Assembly (NCBI GenBank): GCA_003255025.1
Contig: QANY01003934.1
Location: 806,001 to 870,000, forward strand
DNA: 64,000 bases
Direction of reading: 5' to 3'
From: Datisca glomerata
Taxonomy: Eukaryota > Streptophyta > Magnoliopsida > Cucurbitales > Datiscaceae
This document shows positions 10,991 to 21,743 of this stretch, in pieces. The position numbers and the translations under genes are program-made. Under the pieces are notes generated by a model. That model had not been told where the DNA came from and did not search any database. It saw nothing but the letters and a program-made list of their open reading frames with translations. Position 1 is the stretch's first letter. Each line of letters begins with the position of its first letter.

Positions 10991-13104
10991 CACCCCAACT
11001 AATTTTGCAATAAATTATGTGTTTAATTGTTAATTTTTGCTCTTAATTATCATTTGATTATTTGACTTAACGTTTGGATTGAATTAATTAAATGTCTTGC
11101 AGAGAAACGATTCAAGGTGATCTAACGGCTCATTACGTGCCTAGTATGATTTTAATATAATTGATACTAGTTATCAAAATTGTTGACTTATTAAGATTAT
11201 ATTTATTTATATTTTTCTAAGCTCACTCACACGATATATACATTTATACGCTAAAAAAACCCTAACACTATTTTGAATTTTTTATTCGTCTATCTCTCAT
11301 TCTCTAACTTGCTCACACCAATACATGCATACACCTAAAGCTAACCCTAACCTAAATATACATATTTATATTCCTTCATCTCTCCCTCTCTAAAATAGTC
11401 TCTCGCCGCCCAGCAAAAGAAAAAACTACTGTTTTCTTTTGTCCTCTTCGTCCAGAGGCAAGAATCAACAAAAAAACAAAGAGAACAATTTGGCTGCTTT
11501 GTGGTTAACGAATAACAACTGTGAGGTTTTCCACTTTGGCGTCTTTGAGATAACGAACAAAAATATTTCTTTGTGGAAACTATTTTATTTTTCTACGCAA
11601 GGACGAAGGTTTGTGATTCAAAACTTCTTTTTATTTCAATGTATTCAACGTTTTTAAATGTTTAAGTTTATACATGTTTTATTTAAGATCTGAATAATAA
11701 TGAGTTTTAACACTTTTTTATGACTCATATAAGTCTCTTAAATCATATAAGTCTCTTGAATCAATTTCAATAAGGGAGAGACGGTTTCAATAAAAAAAAT
11801 ATGAATTTTAATGAAAACTGGATTTCGGATTTTTCTGCACACTGTGAATCGACTTCATGTTTCATATACCAAACGATGGAATTTGAGTCTGAAATTTTTA
11901 TGGTAGCTTTTCAACATGTTGAAATATATCTTTTATAAATTTTATGTCATAACTCAAAGTATACGATTTTATAAAATTTCTATTTTTTTCAGATGAAACA
12001 GTTTTAGGAAACAAATATGTTTCCATGTTATGACACCTAAATGACCTCGAAATTTCATGAAATTTAAGTTGTGAAACCCTAGAGCTTTCAAGATCATACT
12101 AGATGAATTTTATAATTTTTAGAAATCCCTAGTATAAGTTGTGTTCTATGTTTTATAACTAGAACAAGTAAACAAGAAGTATCATGAATTTATAAAGCTA
12201 TTGGATTTTGGATTTGTACCGTGCTTATAAAGTATATAAATATTTGGATTTATTCTTGAGCAGTGACATAGGTTTCCACTCTACCATCTATGTCATAAGA
12301 AATTGATTTTGTTTTATGTTTTCAATGACTATGTGAAATTGATAAAATATCTTAATGTGTAAATTTAATAGTTTTGGCACTTTGAGTGTTGACCCCTCGA
12401 AGCATTCTCTAGACATTTAGTTTTACTAAGGACACAAAGTAAGTAAAATTTTACGCATACTTTAATGTCTGTAAACTTCGATGTTGTATTGATTTATCAT
12501 TGTGATGTCGCTTGATATTATGTTTAATTATATTTGTATGTATGTTGTCCGTGATGTAATTGTATTGTAATGTTAATGATTGTAAATACGTTCATACATA
12601 TACATGAGGGTTTGTAGTATGAATATAATCAATTTAATTAAAAGTTTAAACACCTGGTGTGTGTTTATGTCATGAAAGACGTGAGTGGGAAATGGGACAC
12701 GGGGGATCGGCAGACCCGACAATGGTTAATGGTTAATGTGATTGGATGATCGTTTGACATATCCAACGATATAATATAAATGGATGATCGTTTGGCTTGT
12801 CCAGCGATATAATGTGAATGGATGATCGTTTGTCTTATCCAACGATATAATGTGAATGAATGATACTACCAGGGCCCGGTAAATGAACATGATCTGTAAT
12901 AGTTGCCCACTGCCTCTCATTGACTAAACATTACACAAGTGAGCTCGTGAATAAAGAAAAAAAATGAATGCAATGGAAATAGTAAAGAAAGGAACGTGAC
13001 AAGTTTGCATGGAAAGAATGTAATGAAACGTAATTAATGAAAGCAAAGGAAATAAAGTGATAAAATGATTATAAAGTGTATGTCATACACAAATGTTCTT
13101 GAAA
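10987..13104. mobile_element. Unrelated 2.1-kb segment replacing copia A integrase end and RT; possible solo LTR
   Basis: Copia homology breaks at 10987 and resumes at about 13105 in the RT tail, with roughly 2 kb of expected coding sequence missing. The segment starts TAACACCCCAACTAATT, reminiscent of plant Ty3/gypsy LTRs that begin TGTAACACCCC, and has a promoter-like part near 11220-11460. No TG...CA ends or target duplication could be confirmed. A small frame at 11439-11657 has no recognisable domain. Confidence 0.4.
12744..12857. repeat. 38-bp tandem repeat, three copies
   Basis: Copies begin at 12744, 12782 and 12820 with GGATGATCGTTTG and end with GATATAATRTRAAT. A fourth decays after 12858. 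The minus-strand frame at 12726-12920 is a translation of this repeat. Confidence 0.9.
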
Positions 13105-13771
13105 TGGAAGTCTCATGTATGTCATGCTGTGTACGAGACCAGACATCTGTTATGCAGTGAGAATTTTCAGTCGTTATCAATCGAATCCAGGTTTAGAACA
13201 CTTGATTACAGTAAAACACATTCTCAAGTATCTTAGGAGAACAAGAAACTATATGCTTGTTTATTCAGGTGGAGACCTTAACCCCACTGGATATTCAAAT
13301 TTTTCCTGATTTTCAATCAGACAGTGACAGTTGAAAATCGACATCTGGATTAGTATTTACCCTAGATGGAGGAGCTGTAGTCTGGAGAAGTATTAAATAA
13401 TCCAACATTGCAGATTCTACTATGGAAGTTGAATATCTAACGACTTGTGAAGCTGCGAAAGGGGCGGTATGACTTAGAAAGTTCTTTTCTGATATGGAAG
13501 TAGTTCCAGATATGGACAAGCCACTAATTCTGTACTATGATAACAGTGGGGCGGTAGCAATTTCAAGAATCTGAGGACTCACAAGAGGGGCAAGCATATA
13601 AAGAGAAAATATCATCTTGTAAGAGAGATAGTGTATCAAGAGGATGTGACTGTTATGAAAATAACATCGGAACAAAATCTGGCTGATCCTTTTACAAAGA
13701 CACGTCCTGCGAAGTCATTTGAGGGTCACGTGTGTAACATGGAATTACGAGAGATGCCACATTTTCTTTAG
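13105..13771 (+). pseudogene. Copia A RT tail and RNase H remnant
   Basis: It starts in the conserved RT/RNase H linker (LMYVMLCTRPDICYAV). After 13309 the frame is broken, but motifs such as KHIKRKYHLVRE and QNLADPFTK of the copia RNase H C-terminus are still readable in sequence order. The catalytic RT core (YVDD) is absent because of the replacement upstream. Confidence 0.8.
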
Positions 13772-13785
13772 GGAAAGTGGGAGAT

Positions 13786-15864
13786 TGTTGGGGGTTACGC
13801 CCTCAAAGCATGTGTATTGACATCTTGATATGAAATTTAAAGAGAATTACATTTTTCTTATAATTATTCTTTTAAATTATTGCTGAATAATTTATATAAA
13901 TATCTAAAAAATTCATATTCAAGAATGAGACTATAATCTTGTATTAGTACGAGACAATTAAGATCATAGATAATGATTAAAACTATCAACAACATAATAT
14001 TAAAGTGTGAAATATTTAATGAATGGTTGCTAGTACGGTTTACTAAGCGTTATGAATGCGTGTGATATAGATCCAGATCATTGATGTGAATAGACATATT
14101 AGTGAATGTACTTTATATAATCAGACTAGGGACATGATCTTACAAGATTTAGAATCTAAGATTTTTTAACGGATCGTATATTAGTTCCCTTAAGTGTTAC
14201 TGGAACTGAATGGTTATTGAGCTCAAATTTATAATAAGATTATAAATTAGCCACTCACTAGTGGATTAATGATACTTAAAGATAAAAAAATAATTAGAAG
14301 GGTAAAACAGTAATTTTAACCTGTTCTAATTTGCGAACCAATAATTGGAGGACAAAATTACATGAAATGATTATGTCAGTTGACTACATGAGAATAATCT
14401 GTAAATATATTCTATAATCTCTAAGAGTGTAATTTCATATTTATAGTGCAGTAATAATGAAATTAATAAATAAAATTATTTAATTATAGAGTTTAATTAA
14501 TAATTAGATTTATTGAAACTTATGATTATAGGTCCATGGTTGTCAAGTCACATTTATACTACGCTATCTAAGGTGTGAATATTTCAGGACATGAAAAAAT
14601 GTTTGACTTGTAAAATAATTTTTTATTCTGAGGCAAGTACATAATTAATTATGAGATGATTATGTTTGATTAATTAATTAAAAATTAATTGATTAATTTA
14701 TTTATATATTGAAATATAATTTTCGTAAATTATATATATAAATAATTATTGATTTTTTTAATTATCAATAAATGAGACAGAATATCTAATTTGTGAAATT
14801 AGATAATTATATTATTATTTGATAATAATTTAGATCAACTAAATTTGTTATTTGTGAAGTAATAGATGAGTTAGTTGATGAGAATAATCAAATATCTTAA
14901 TTTAGAATTAGCTGATATCTAGTTAATTATCTGATTAAAATAAATATTTAATTCATAGTAATTATCACGTGTTAAACCCTTATAGAGTATTAAAAATTGA
15001 CATGGACTACTGTGGTGCCACGTGACACTACAATAATGAGTGTGCAACAGTGTAGTGCCACATGGAACTATAGTGGTGCCGGGAGGCACTATGCTGGCTC
15101 ACGGCACACTGCAGTGCCATGTGGCACTGTAGTTATGCACAATTAGAGTGAGCCCACTGTAAATGGTAATTTTATGATTAAATATTATTTTAGTTTATCC
15201 CTAAAAATCTAATACGCCATTATCTAAAATATATACATATATTATTCTAATGGCCTTGGTTGTTGAATGAAGAAGAGAGATTCAGTTGATCAGATTATCA
15301 GTTCGTCAATCAAGAGTTGAATTGAGAACACGATTGGTGTCAGAAAGATTTTCTTCGGTGATTAAACGTTAATCAAATCTCTAAAATAATAATCATCACG
15401 TTTTTTTAGAGAATCGTCTCAATAAAGTCATTCTAAGTAAATTTTTAGATCTCATATGTTTAGAACATCTAGAGACATAAAATGTGTCATGTAGTATTCG
15501 ATGTACTCATACATGTCCTAGTGCGTTTATGATTAACTTAGAAGATCTTTGTGTAGATCTCAGAGTCTAGTGATCGTTAGAATGATTTCGTGAGAATGAA
15601 TGATCGATCTGTTTTTGGAAGGACACTTGATATAAACTACAAGAGTTATATGATTCATAACCTTGTATGTTGTAGATTTAACTTATAAATATATAATGAA
15701 TCCTTAATGATTGAAAAAAAGTTTTCAATAAAAGTTTTTGTTTGGTTATCGTTGAGTTGCGCAAGTTTTGTTTTATTATAAGATTCATTTTTATTAAAAG
15801 TTTAATTTTTTAAAAGGTCACGCGTCTCCACGCTTCCGCAACGCATGCGCCACGATGACCAACA
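13786..15864 (+). repeat. Copia A 3' LTR (about 2.08 kb)
   Basis: It follows the tract AAAGTGGGAGAT, begins TGTTGGGGGTTACGCC and ends CCAACA. Compared with the 5' copy it lacks about 200 bp near 14122. It is long for a copia LTR; the segment 15000-15130 carries several AGTGCCACATGG palindromic words. Confidence 0.8.
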
Positions 15865-16910
15865 ATATAACCCTCAAGATCGGGTTCTTACCGTTAAATC
15901 GAATATATCCGCTAAAAGCTTCAAAATAAATATTAAAATTTGAAATCAAACTTTTTATTTTATAAATTATAAACTCATAAAATTTGGAAACTAACCCTAT
16001 TTACGTTTTAATTTGTAAGCATATAAAGATAGTTTTTAAGTTTAACCTAATTTTGTTATGAAAACTAAACCAAAAAAATGTTCCTCATATTTGTATATGA
16101 CAAATCGTCATGGATAAAAAACGTTTACGACCTGCAGGTAGCGATTAAGGCGTAATCACCATGTTCTGAGTTGGATTTATACCGACGGTTTTGTTTCTTT
16201 AGCGGTGGTTTTGTAGTTTTTACCGGCGGTTTCTTTTCTATATCGACGGTTTCTTTTCTAAATCGGCAGTTTTTGATTCTATACAGGCGGTTGTTTTCTA
16301 TAGTTGGCCATTTTTACATTTTAGCCATATACACTTAGCAGCTTTTAACCATTTATTTTGTCACTTAGTCGTACACTCAGTCATTTTTAAACACGTAACC
16401 ATTATACATATTTAGTAATTTTCATGCACTTAGCCATTTTCACACACTTAATAATTTCACACTTTTTTATTTTCAAATACTTAATTATTTTAACACATTT
16501 TCATATAATTATCCATTTTACACGCTTAGTCCTTTTCATAAATTTAGCTATTTCATAGATTTAGCTATATTCACACACTTGATCATTTTTACATATTTTC
16601 ATATATTATCCCGTGTACTTTGTCATTTTCATACACGCTGCAATTTTCATTCACTTAATAAAAATTTCTAACCATTTGTCATTTTTATGTACTTCTTTTG
16701 TCACTTAATCATATTTTCATGCACTTAGGTATTTTTACACACACTTAATCATTTTTACAACTTAGTCACATGCACTTAGCAATTTTTCACAGTGAGATTT
16801 ATAGTGTATTGGGACACTTTCATACATTTTTCATATACTTAGTCATTTTCACACACTTATTTATTCTCACACATATAGTCATTTTTCTATGCTTGCCATT
16901 TTCCCAATTT
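15865..16910. repeat. Continuation of the split repeat island: GGCGGTTT and CACTTAGTCATTTT words
   Basis: 16170-16320 holds six or more (C/A)GGCGGTTT-like words with TTTTCTAT linkers, matching 5375-5530 on the other side of copia A. 16310-16910 is a degenerate array of CACACTTAGTCATTTTTCA-like units of about 20 nt. No coding capacity. Confidence 0.7.
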
Positions 16911-17128
16911 ATCCGACTTCATCCCCATCGCTCAGTCTAAAAAATCCAATTTAAGTAAGCATCTGATGATCTCAAGTCGCAGCAAGAATCTGTCACACAT
17001 TCATTTTTAATGCAGCTCCTTCCCTTATAGAATGGGGAAGATTAGTCCAATAGTTCAACACAAGAAAACAACAATCATATTCCAGTTTTTTATAAGAATA
17101 TCCTATTGCAACAACCTTATTTCCATGC

Positions 17129-17200
17129 CTTCAGTAGAGATATCTCCATGATGTGATATTGCTGTCATTTTTATATATCATGGAGATGTATCTACTGAAG
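17129..17200 (-). ncRNA. MicroRNA-like foldback, candidate only
   Basis: The arms CTTCAGTAGA...ATCTCCATGAT (17129-17152) and ATCATGGAGAT...TCTACTGAAG (17177-17200) pair over about 24-28 nt with a few mismatches around a loop of about 20 nt. The size and imperfect pairing are typical of a plant MIRNA precursor, but a small foldback MITE would look the same. The mature sequence does not match any family that I recognise. Strand is unknown; minus is given because of the UTR-like sequence at 18400-18660. Confidence 0.3.
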
Positions 17201-19221
17201 ACATCTATTTTGATGAATATGTTATCAGTTACAATGTGTTTAAGACATACATAATGGAGTAATAAAATGTTTTCACTTATCACAAAAAAGTAACCAAAAC
17301 ATTGTAAATGTGAGCAAAAGTGCTAGAAAGTAGCAGACTAAGGTACAAACATAAAGATTAATCATTTGATAGAAGTGATATTACCTGAAATGTAAGATAA
17401 CTCTCATATTGAAGCATGAACTTCAGTTTGAAGACGTAAAAATCTCTTACATAATTATATCATCCCCAAGGTGGCCCAATGTGACCAAATTATGTAGATA
17501 AGCTTGGTCATCTCCATATGAGCCAAATTCATTTTCAATCTGTCAAAAATAAGTTTAATTATAACAATAGCTGACTGTGGGAGTTTAATTGCGTAATAGA
17601 AATCAAAGTTCAGATAATTTAACGTTGACCTTGACAAGTTGGAATAATCATAAAGTTGACTCTTGGATAATACTGAAAACACACTTGCCCTCTAACTTGA
17701 ACATTTTCATTTTGACCAATACAATTTACACAACCAAGAAGTAAGAGATAAAACATTTTTTTATAAGAGATGTGCTAAATAACAAGTAATGCGAATTTCC
17801 TTTTCCATACAATAAATTTTCACTTTGTAAAGAAAAAGCTAGGATATACAGTCTCTTAGGGAATAATTTTTCTTATAGAATGGGAACACTAACTGATACC
17901 ACCGCTTTGGGGGTGCCAAAAACCAGGGAATCTATTGAAGCAACCTTCAACTATAAATTTCACATTTGAGCTCAATTTTTGATGTTTTCTGAGATTAGGC
18001 CTATATTTTGTGATTCGCTATAATTTGCAGGATACCAAAAGCATTGAACAGAAGATTAGAGCAAACCTGATGCATCAGCTCCAACGATAGAGATATCACA
18101 ACTAGTACGAAGTTCTCCTTCCTAGCGTTGCACAAACCTGGAACTACAGTAAGGGAAATATTCCAAAATTTTTATCTAAAAGCCAAAAAAATAAATTCAA
18201 AACCCTAATACAAAACAAAAGACAGTCTTTACTCATCACAACAAGTTGATTCTCCGACAACATCTCCTTACACAGAACATAAAGACTTCAAATTTCGCAT
18301 TTCATATCAGAAGTTTTTTAGAAGATCAGATCGTACTCGATACTCAAATCAACTAGGTGTGAACGAACTTATGAGATTTCTCCTACATGAGCCTTCGGAT
18401 CTATGCAATATTTGTGGGGAGCTTCTGCTTTGAGCCACAGAGAGGGAGAAATTGGCGTTGGGGGTAGAATTCATAGGAGGTAGAGCTTGCGTGTCCTAAA
18501 TTTTGAGTTGAAGTCGAATGAGAAGGGGATAAGTGAAAAGGTAGAAGAAGAAAATGGGAAACCTATTCCCTCAACTTCAAAGAAAATTAAGGGTAAAAAT
18601 CATCTAAAGGTTGGGAAAAAAAATCCGGGCATGTAAGAGCAATCTATCAGCATCATCACATTCTGTCTTTTGCGTTTTCTTAATTGCTCCCTATCGCACC
18701 TTTTTTTTCTTATTAGGCAAAAAGTAGGCTGTCTTTTTCTCTTTTTTTTTTTAAATTCTTTGAATAACTTTTTTTAGTTTTGCTTAGAATATTGCAAAGT
18801 CGTATACCCTATTTATTTTGAAAATAACATGGTATTCTTTTATTTTATAATTACATGTATATTAAATCTACAAAATGTTATTTTTCACACTTAGAATAAA
18901 TTTTGATATCATATTTGCCCTCATCTTTTCGTTAACTGTTAGTGTTCTAACTCGAAACTATGACAAAATTTAAAATTGTTTTTTTCCTTCTAAAACTATT
19001 TTCAGATACTACAATTATTTGAAGAAATATTTTCAGGTTCGAAAACCTAGGTAATGGTTAAGAGTATTTTATACTTTCATAGAGAAAATAACGCTTTCTA
19101 ATTAAGTGGATATAAGTTTCATCTTCTAAAGTAAAGGTTATACCCGTGACAAAGTTTAGATAAAATAGAAGAGTGACGGGAGAAATTTTCCATTTCTTTT
19201 TTAAATATACTAAAAAAAATA

Positions 19222-19226
19222 GTTGG
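19222..19226. other. Target-site duplication GTTGG, left copy
   Basis: GTTGG flanks the 3' LTR of copia B here and the 5' LTR at 24146-24150. Confidence 0.85.
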
Positions 19227-19536
19227 TATAGAAATGATGAACATTTTGGTTCTGATCTTAAAAGGAAAAATGATGAGCCTTTTGGTTCTGATTTCTTATT
19301 GAAAGAATGCTGCCTGTTTACAATGAGGAAGGATGTATATATACAAATAATTCTAACAGTTGCCTATGAACTCCTATGATTTCCAACGGATGCCTACTTG
19401 AATCCTGAAATCATTTTTTACCAGAAATGGTTAGACACCCACTGTGTTTGGTGAAAGTCTCTGTTCAGCTTCCCTCTTTTGCCTATGATGAAGATTTCCT
19501 TCTGAGGCTACAGCTTTTACTTCTCTTTCTTCAACA
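19227..19536 (-). repeat. Copia B 3' LTR (310 bp)
   Basis: On the element strand it begins TGTTGAAGAAAGAGAAG. Its last bases read CTATA instead of the CAACA of the 5' LTR, so the canonical terminal CA is mutated. About 35 codons at the pol C-terminus lie inside it. Confidence 0.95.
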
Positions 19537-21743
19537 CTCCCCCTCAAGTTGGGTTTGTATAGGTTGATCGAGCCTAACTTGTTAAGTATTCTTTGAAGGT
19601 TATTTTTGTCAAGGGCTTTGGTGAAGATGTCGGCTAGCTGGTCTTCACTACGTACAAAGGGAATGGTGATTTCTCCTGTCTGTACCTTCTCTCTTATGAA
19701 GTGACAATCCACTTCAATGTGTTTGGTTCTGTCGTGGAAAACGGGGTTCATTGCAATATGACGTGCTGCTTGGTCGTCACAGTGCATCTCTATCGGTTTT
19801 CTTATCTCGACCTTCATGTCTTGAAGGAGATGTCTAATCCATGTGAGTTCACTAGCAGTGGAGGCCATGGCTCTGTATTCTGCCTCTGCACTTGACCTTG
19901 CTACAACAGTTTGTTTCTTGCTCTTCGAGGTTACTAGATTTCCACTTACAAAGACACAAAAGCCAGTTGTAGATTTTCTATCATAACTACCTGCCCAGTC
20001 TGCATCAGTGTATCCAACTACGGAGTTTGCCCCGGTTCTCTTCATCCATATCCCTTGGCCGGGTGTTCCTTTAAGGTATCTGAGTATCCTTTCTGCGGCT
20101 GCCTGGTGATTTGTGCAGGGTGCGTGCATGAATTGACTGATAACGCTAACTGCAAAAGTGATATCTGGTCTTGTAACCGTTAGATAAATTAGTTTTCCTA
20201 CTAGTCTCTGATATTGGCCTATATCAATTATTGGTTTGCTATCATTCAGTCCTATTTTCATGTTGGTTTCCATTGGTGTGCTAGCAGGTTTTGCCCCTAT
20301 CATGCCTGTTTCTTTTAACAAGTCTAAGATATATTTTCTTTGAGATAGAAACAATCCCTTCTTCGAGTGAGCTATTTCTATCCCTAGGAAGTACTTTAGT
20401 TTTCCTAGATCTTTAATATCAAACTCTCCTTTTAGAAATTCTTGAACACTCCATATTTCATCGTGGTTATTTCCGGTGATGATAATGTCATCTACGTAGA
20501 CTAAAACGATGGTGGTGGAGTTGTTCGTGTGTTTGACGAACATAGATGAGTCAGCCGTGCTTTTGACGAAGTTAATCTTTAAAAGAGACAGACTTAATTT
20601 TCCATACCATGCCCTTGGTGACTGTTTCAGGCCGTAGATAGCCTTCTTTAATCTACATACCAGAGATGGGTGTGTTGCTTTCTCGTGTCCTGGAGGTAGG
20701 GACATATATACTTCTTCTTCCAGATTTCCTTGGAGAAATGCGTTTTTTACATCCATTTGATATAGTTCCCAGTTGAGGTTTGTGGCAACGGATAGTAGCA
20801 CTCGGATTGTGTTCATTTTTGCTACTGGAGCGAACGTCTCCTGGTAATCTACTCCATATGTCTGAGTAAAGCCTTTGGCAACTAGTCGGGCTTTGTATCT
20901 CTCGATAGTGCCGTTGCTGTTGTATTTGGTCTTGTAGACCCATTTACATCCTACGGGTTTCTTCCCGCTGGGTAGTGGGATTATGTCCCAAGTCTCATTC
21001 TTTTCCAAGGCTAGGAGTTCTTCATTCATCGCCTTTCTCCATTTAGGGTCGAGTTGGGCTTCTTGATAGGTCTTTGGCTCATCTGTTTCATCAATTTTTC
21101 CCAAGTATGCCCTGTGTTTGTTAGAGATTTTATCATAAGATAGGAAATTTTGGATAGGGTATAAAACCTGATGAGACACGTAGTCTTTTAATCTTGCTGG
21201 GGGATGAGTTTGCCTTGTTGATCTTCTTACGATTACTGCTTCATCAGTGACAACTGCCTCATCAGTTGCTCCCCCTGAGGTAGTTGTCTCAGGCGTGGTT
21301 GATGTGTTATCCTGTTCCTGTCTTATGATATCGGAGGAAATAATACTGTTAGGTAGCGGAAGTGTTTTGTGGTGGTTATGGTTGTCGGAGTCCTTTGGGT
21401 AATAGGATTCTAGTTCTAAGAATTGTACATCGCGTGAGATGTAGAGTTTATGGTTTGTTGGGTCGTAGCATTTATACCCCTTTTTTTCAGCGGAATACCC
21501 CAAGAATAGGGTTTTGACTGCGGTTTTGTCCAATTTATCAATTTTTGGAATGTGTACGTAGCATGTACATCCAAAGACTCGTATGTGATCAAGATTAATT
21601 TTCCTACCCTTGAGAATTTCTATAGGGCTTTTCAGATGCAATTTTACGCTGGGTAATCGATTGATAAGGTATGTTGCTGTAAGTATTGCGTCTGACCAGT
21701 ACCGTTTGGGTACGTTATTTTGGAGGAGGAGAGCCCTAGTCAT
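19431..21743 (-). CDS. Copia B pol: integrase C-terminus, reverse transcriptase, RNase H
   Basis: This open frame of 770 codons forms the 3' half of the gag-pol polyprotein. From the N-terminus it holds the end of the integrase core, the copia GKGY-like segment (GYSAEKKGYKCYDP, about residues 83-96), a variable linker, then RT (GCKWVYKTKYNSNG; KARLVAKGFTQ; QMDVKNAFLQG; catalytic LVYVDDIIITG near residue 420) and RNase H (YTDADWAG, SSAEAEYRA, HCDDQAARHIA, with the expected acidic residues) ending in QLADIFTKALDKNNLQ. All RT and RNase H motifs look intact. The C-terminal ~35 residues run into the 3' LTR. The start used is the first ATG after the stop at 21965-21963; the natural protein would begin at gag. 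Product: replication enzyme of the retrotransposon, acting in virus-like particles and the nucleus. Confidence 0.95.
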   Translation of the reverse strand: MTRALLLQNNVPKRYWSDAILTATYLINRLPSVKLHLKSPIEILKGRKINLDHIRVFGCTCYVHIPKIDKLDKTAVKTLFLGYSAEKKGYKCYDPTNHKLYISRDVQFLELESYYPKDSDNHNHHKTLPLPNSIISSDIIRQEQDNTSTTPETTTSGGATDEAVVTDEAVIVRRSTRQTHPPARLKDYVSHQVLYPIQNFLSYDKISNKHRAYLGKIDETDEPKTYQEAQLDPKWRKAMNEELLALEKNETWDIIPLPSGKKPVGCKWVYKTKYNSNGTIERYKARLVAKGFTQTYGVDYQETFAPVAKMNTIRVLLSVATNLNWELYQMDVKNAFLQGNLEEEVYMSLPPGHEKATHPSLVCRLKKAIYGLKQSPRAWYGKLSLSLLKINFVKSTADSSMFVKHTNNSTTIVLVYVDDIIITGNNHDEIWSVQEFLKGEFDIKDLGKLKYFLGIEIAHSKKGLFLSQRKYILDLLKETGMIGAKPASTPMETNMKIGLNDSKPIIDIGQYQRLVGKLIYLTVTRPDITFAVSVISQFMHAPCTNHQAAAERILRYLKGTPGQGIWMKRTGANSVVGYTDADWAGSYDRKSTTGFCVFVSGNLVTSKSKKQTVVARSSAEAEYRAMASTASELTWIRHLLQDMKVEIRKPIEMHCDDQAARHIAMNPVFHDRTKHIEVDCHFIREKVQTGEITIPFVRSEDQLADIFTKALDKNNLQRILNKLGSINLYKPNLRGSVEEREVKAVASEGNLHHRQKREAEQRLSPNTVGV
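19537..19555 (-). other. Copia B polypurine tract
   Basis: AACTTGAGGGGGAG lies directly before the 3' LTR on the element strand, the usual copia primer for plus-strand synthesis. Confidence 0.9.

Larger units (their letters stand above)
6599..15864 (+). mobile_element. Copia A: degraded Ty1/copia LTR retrotransposon
   Basis: The element is bounded by related LTRs starting TGTTGG (6599 and 13786), the 3' one ending CCAACA at 15864. Flanking 5-mers are GTATA (6594-6598) and ATATA (15865-15869), compatible with a mutated target duplication. Inside, in order: truncated 5' LTR, leader, gag, protease remnant, integrase, an unrelated 2.1-kb replacement segment, the end of RT/RNase H, and a purine-rich tract (AAAGTGGGAGA) before the 3' LTR. 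Numerous stops and frameshifts make it defective. Confidence 0.85.
16911..19226. other. Intergenic DNA; no protein gene recognised
   Basis: Short frames (for example 17455-17682, minus, 75 codons) have no recognisable domain. On the minus strand 18660-18400 is pyrimidine-rich and UTR-like, so a non-coding transcript running toward 17100 is conceivable, but no intron-exon structure could be established. A foldback lies at 17129-17200. Confidence 0.35.
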
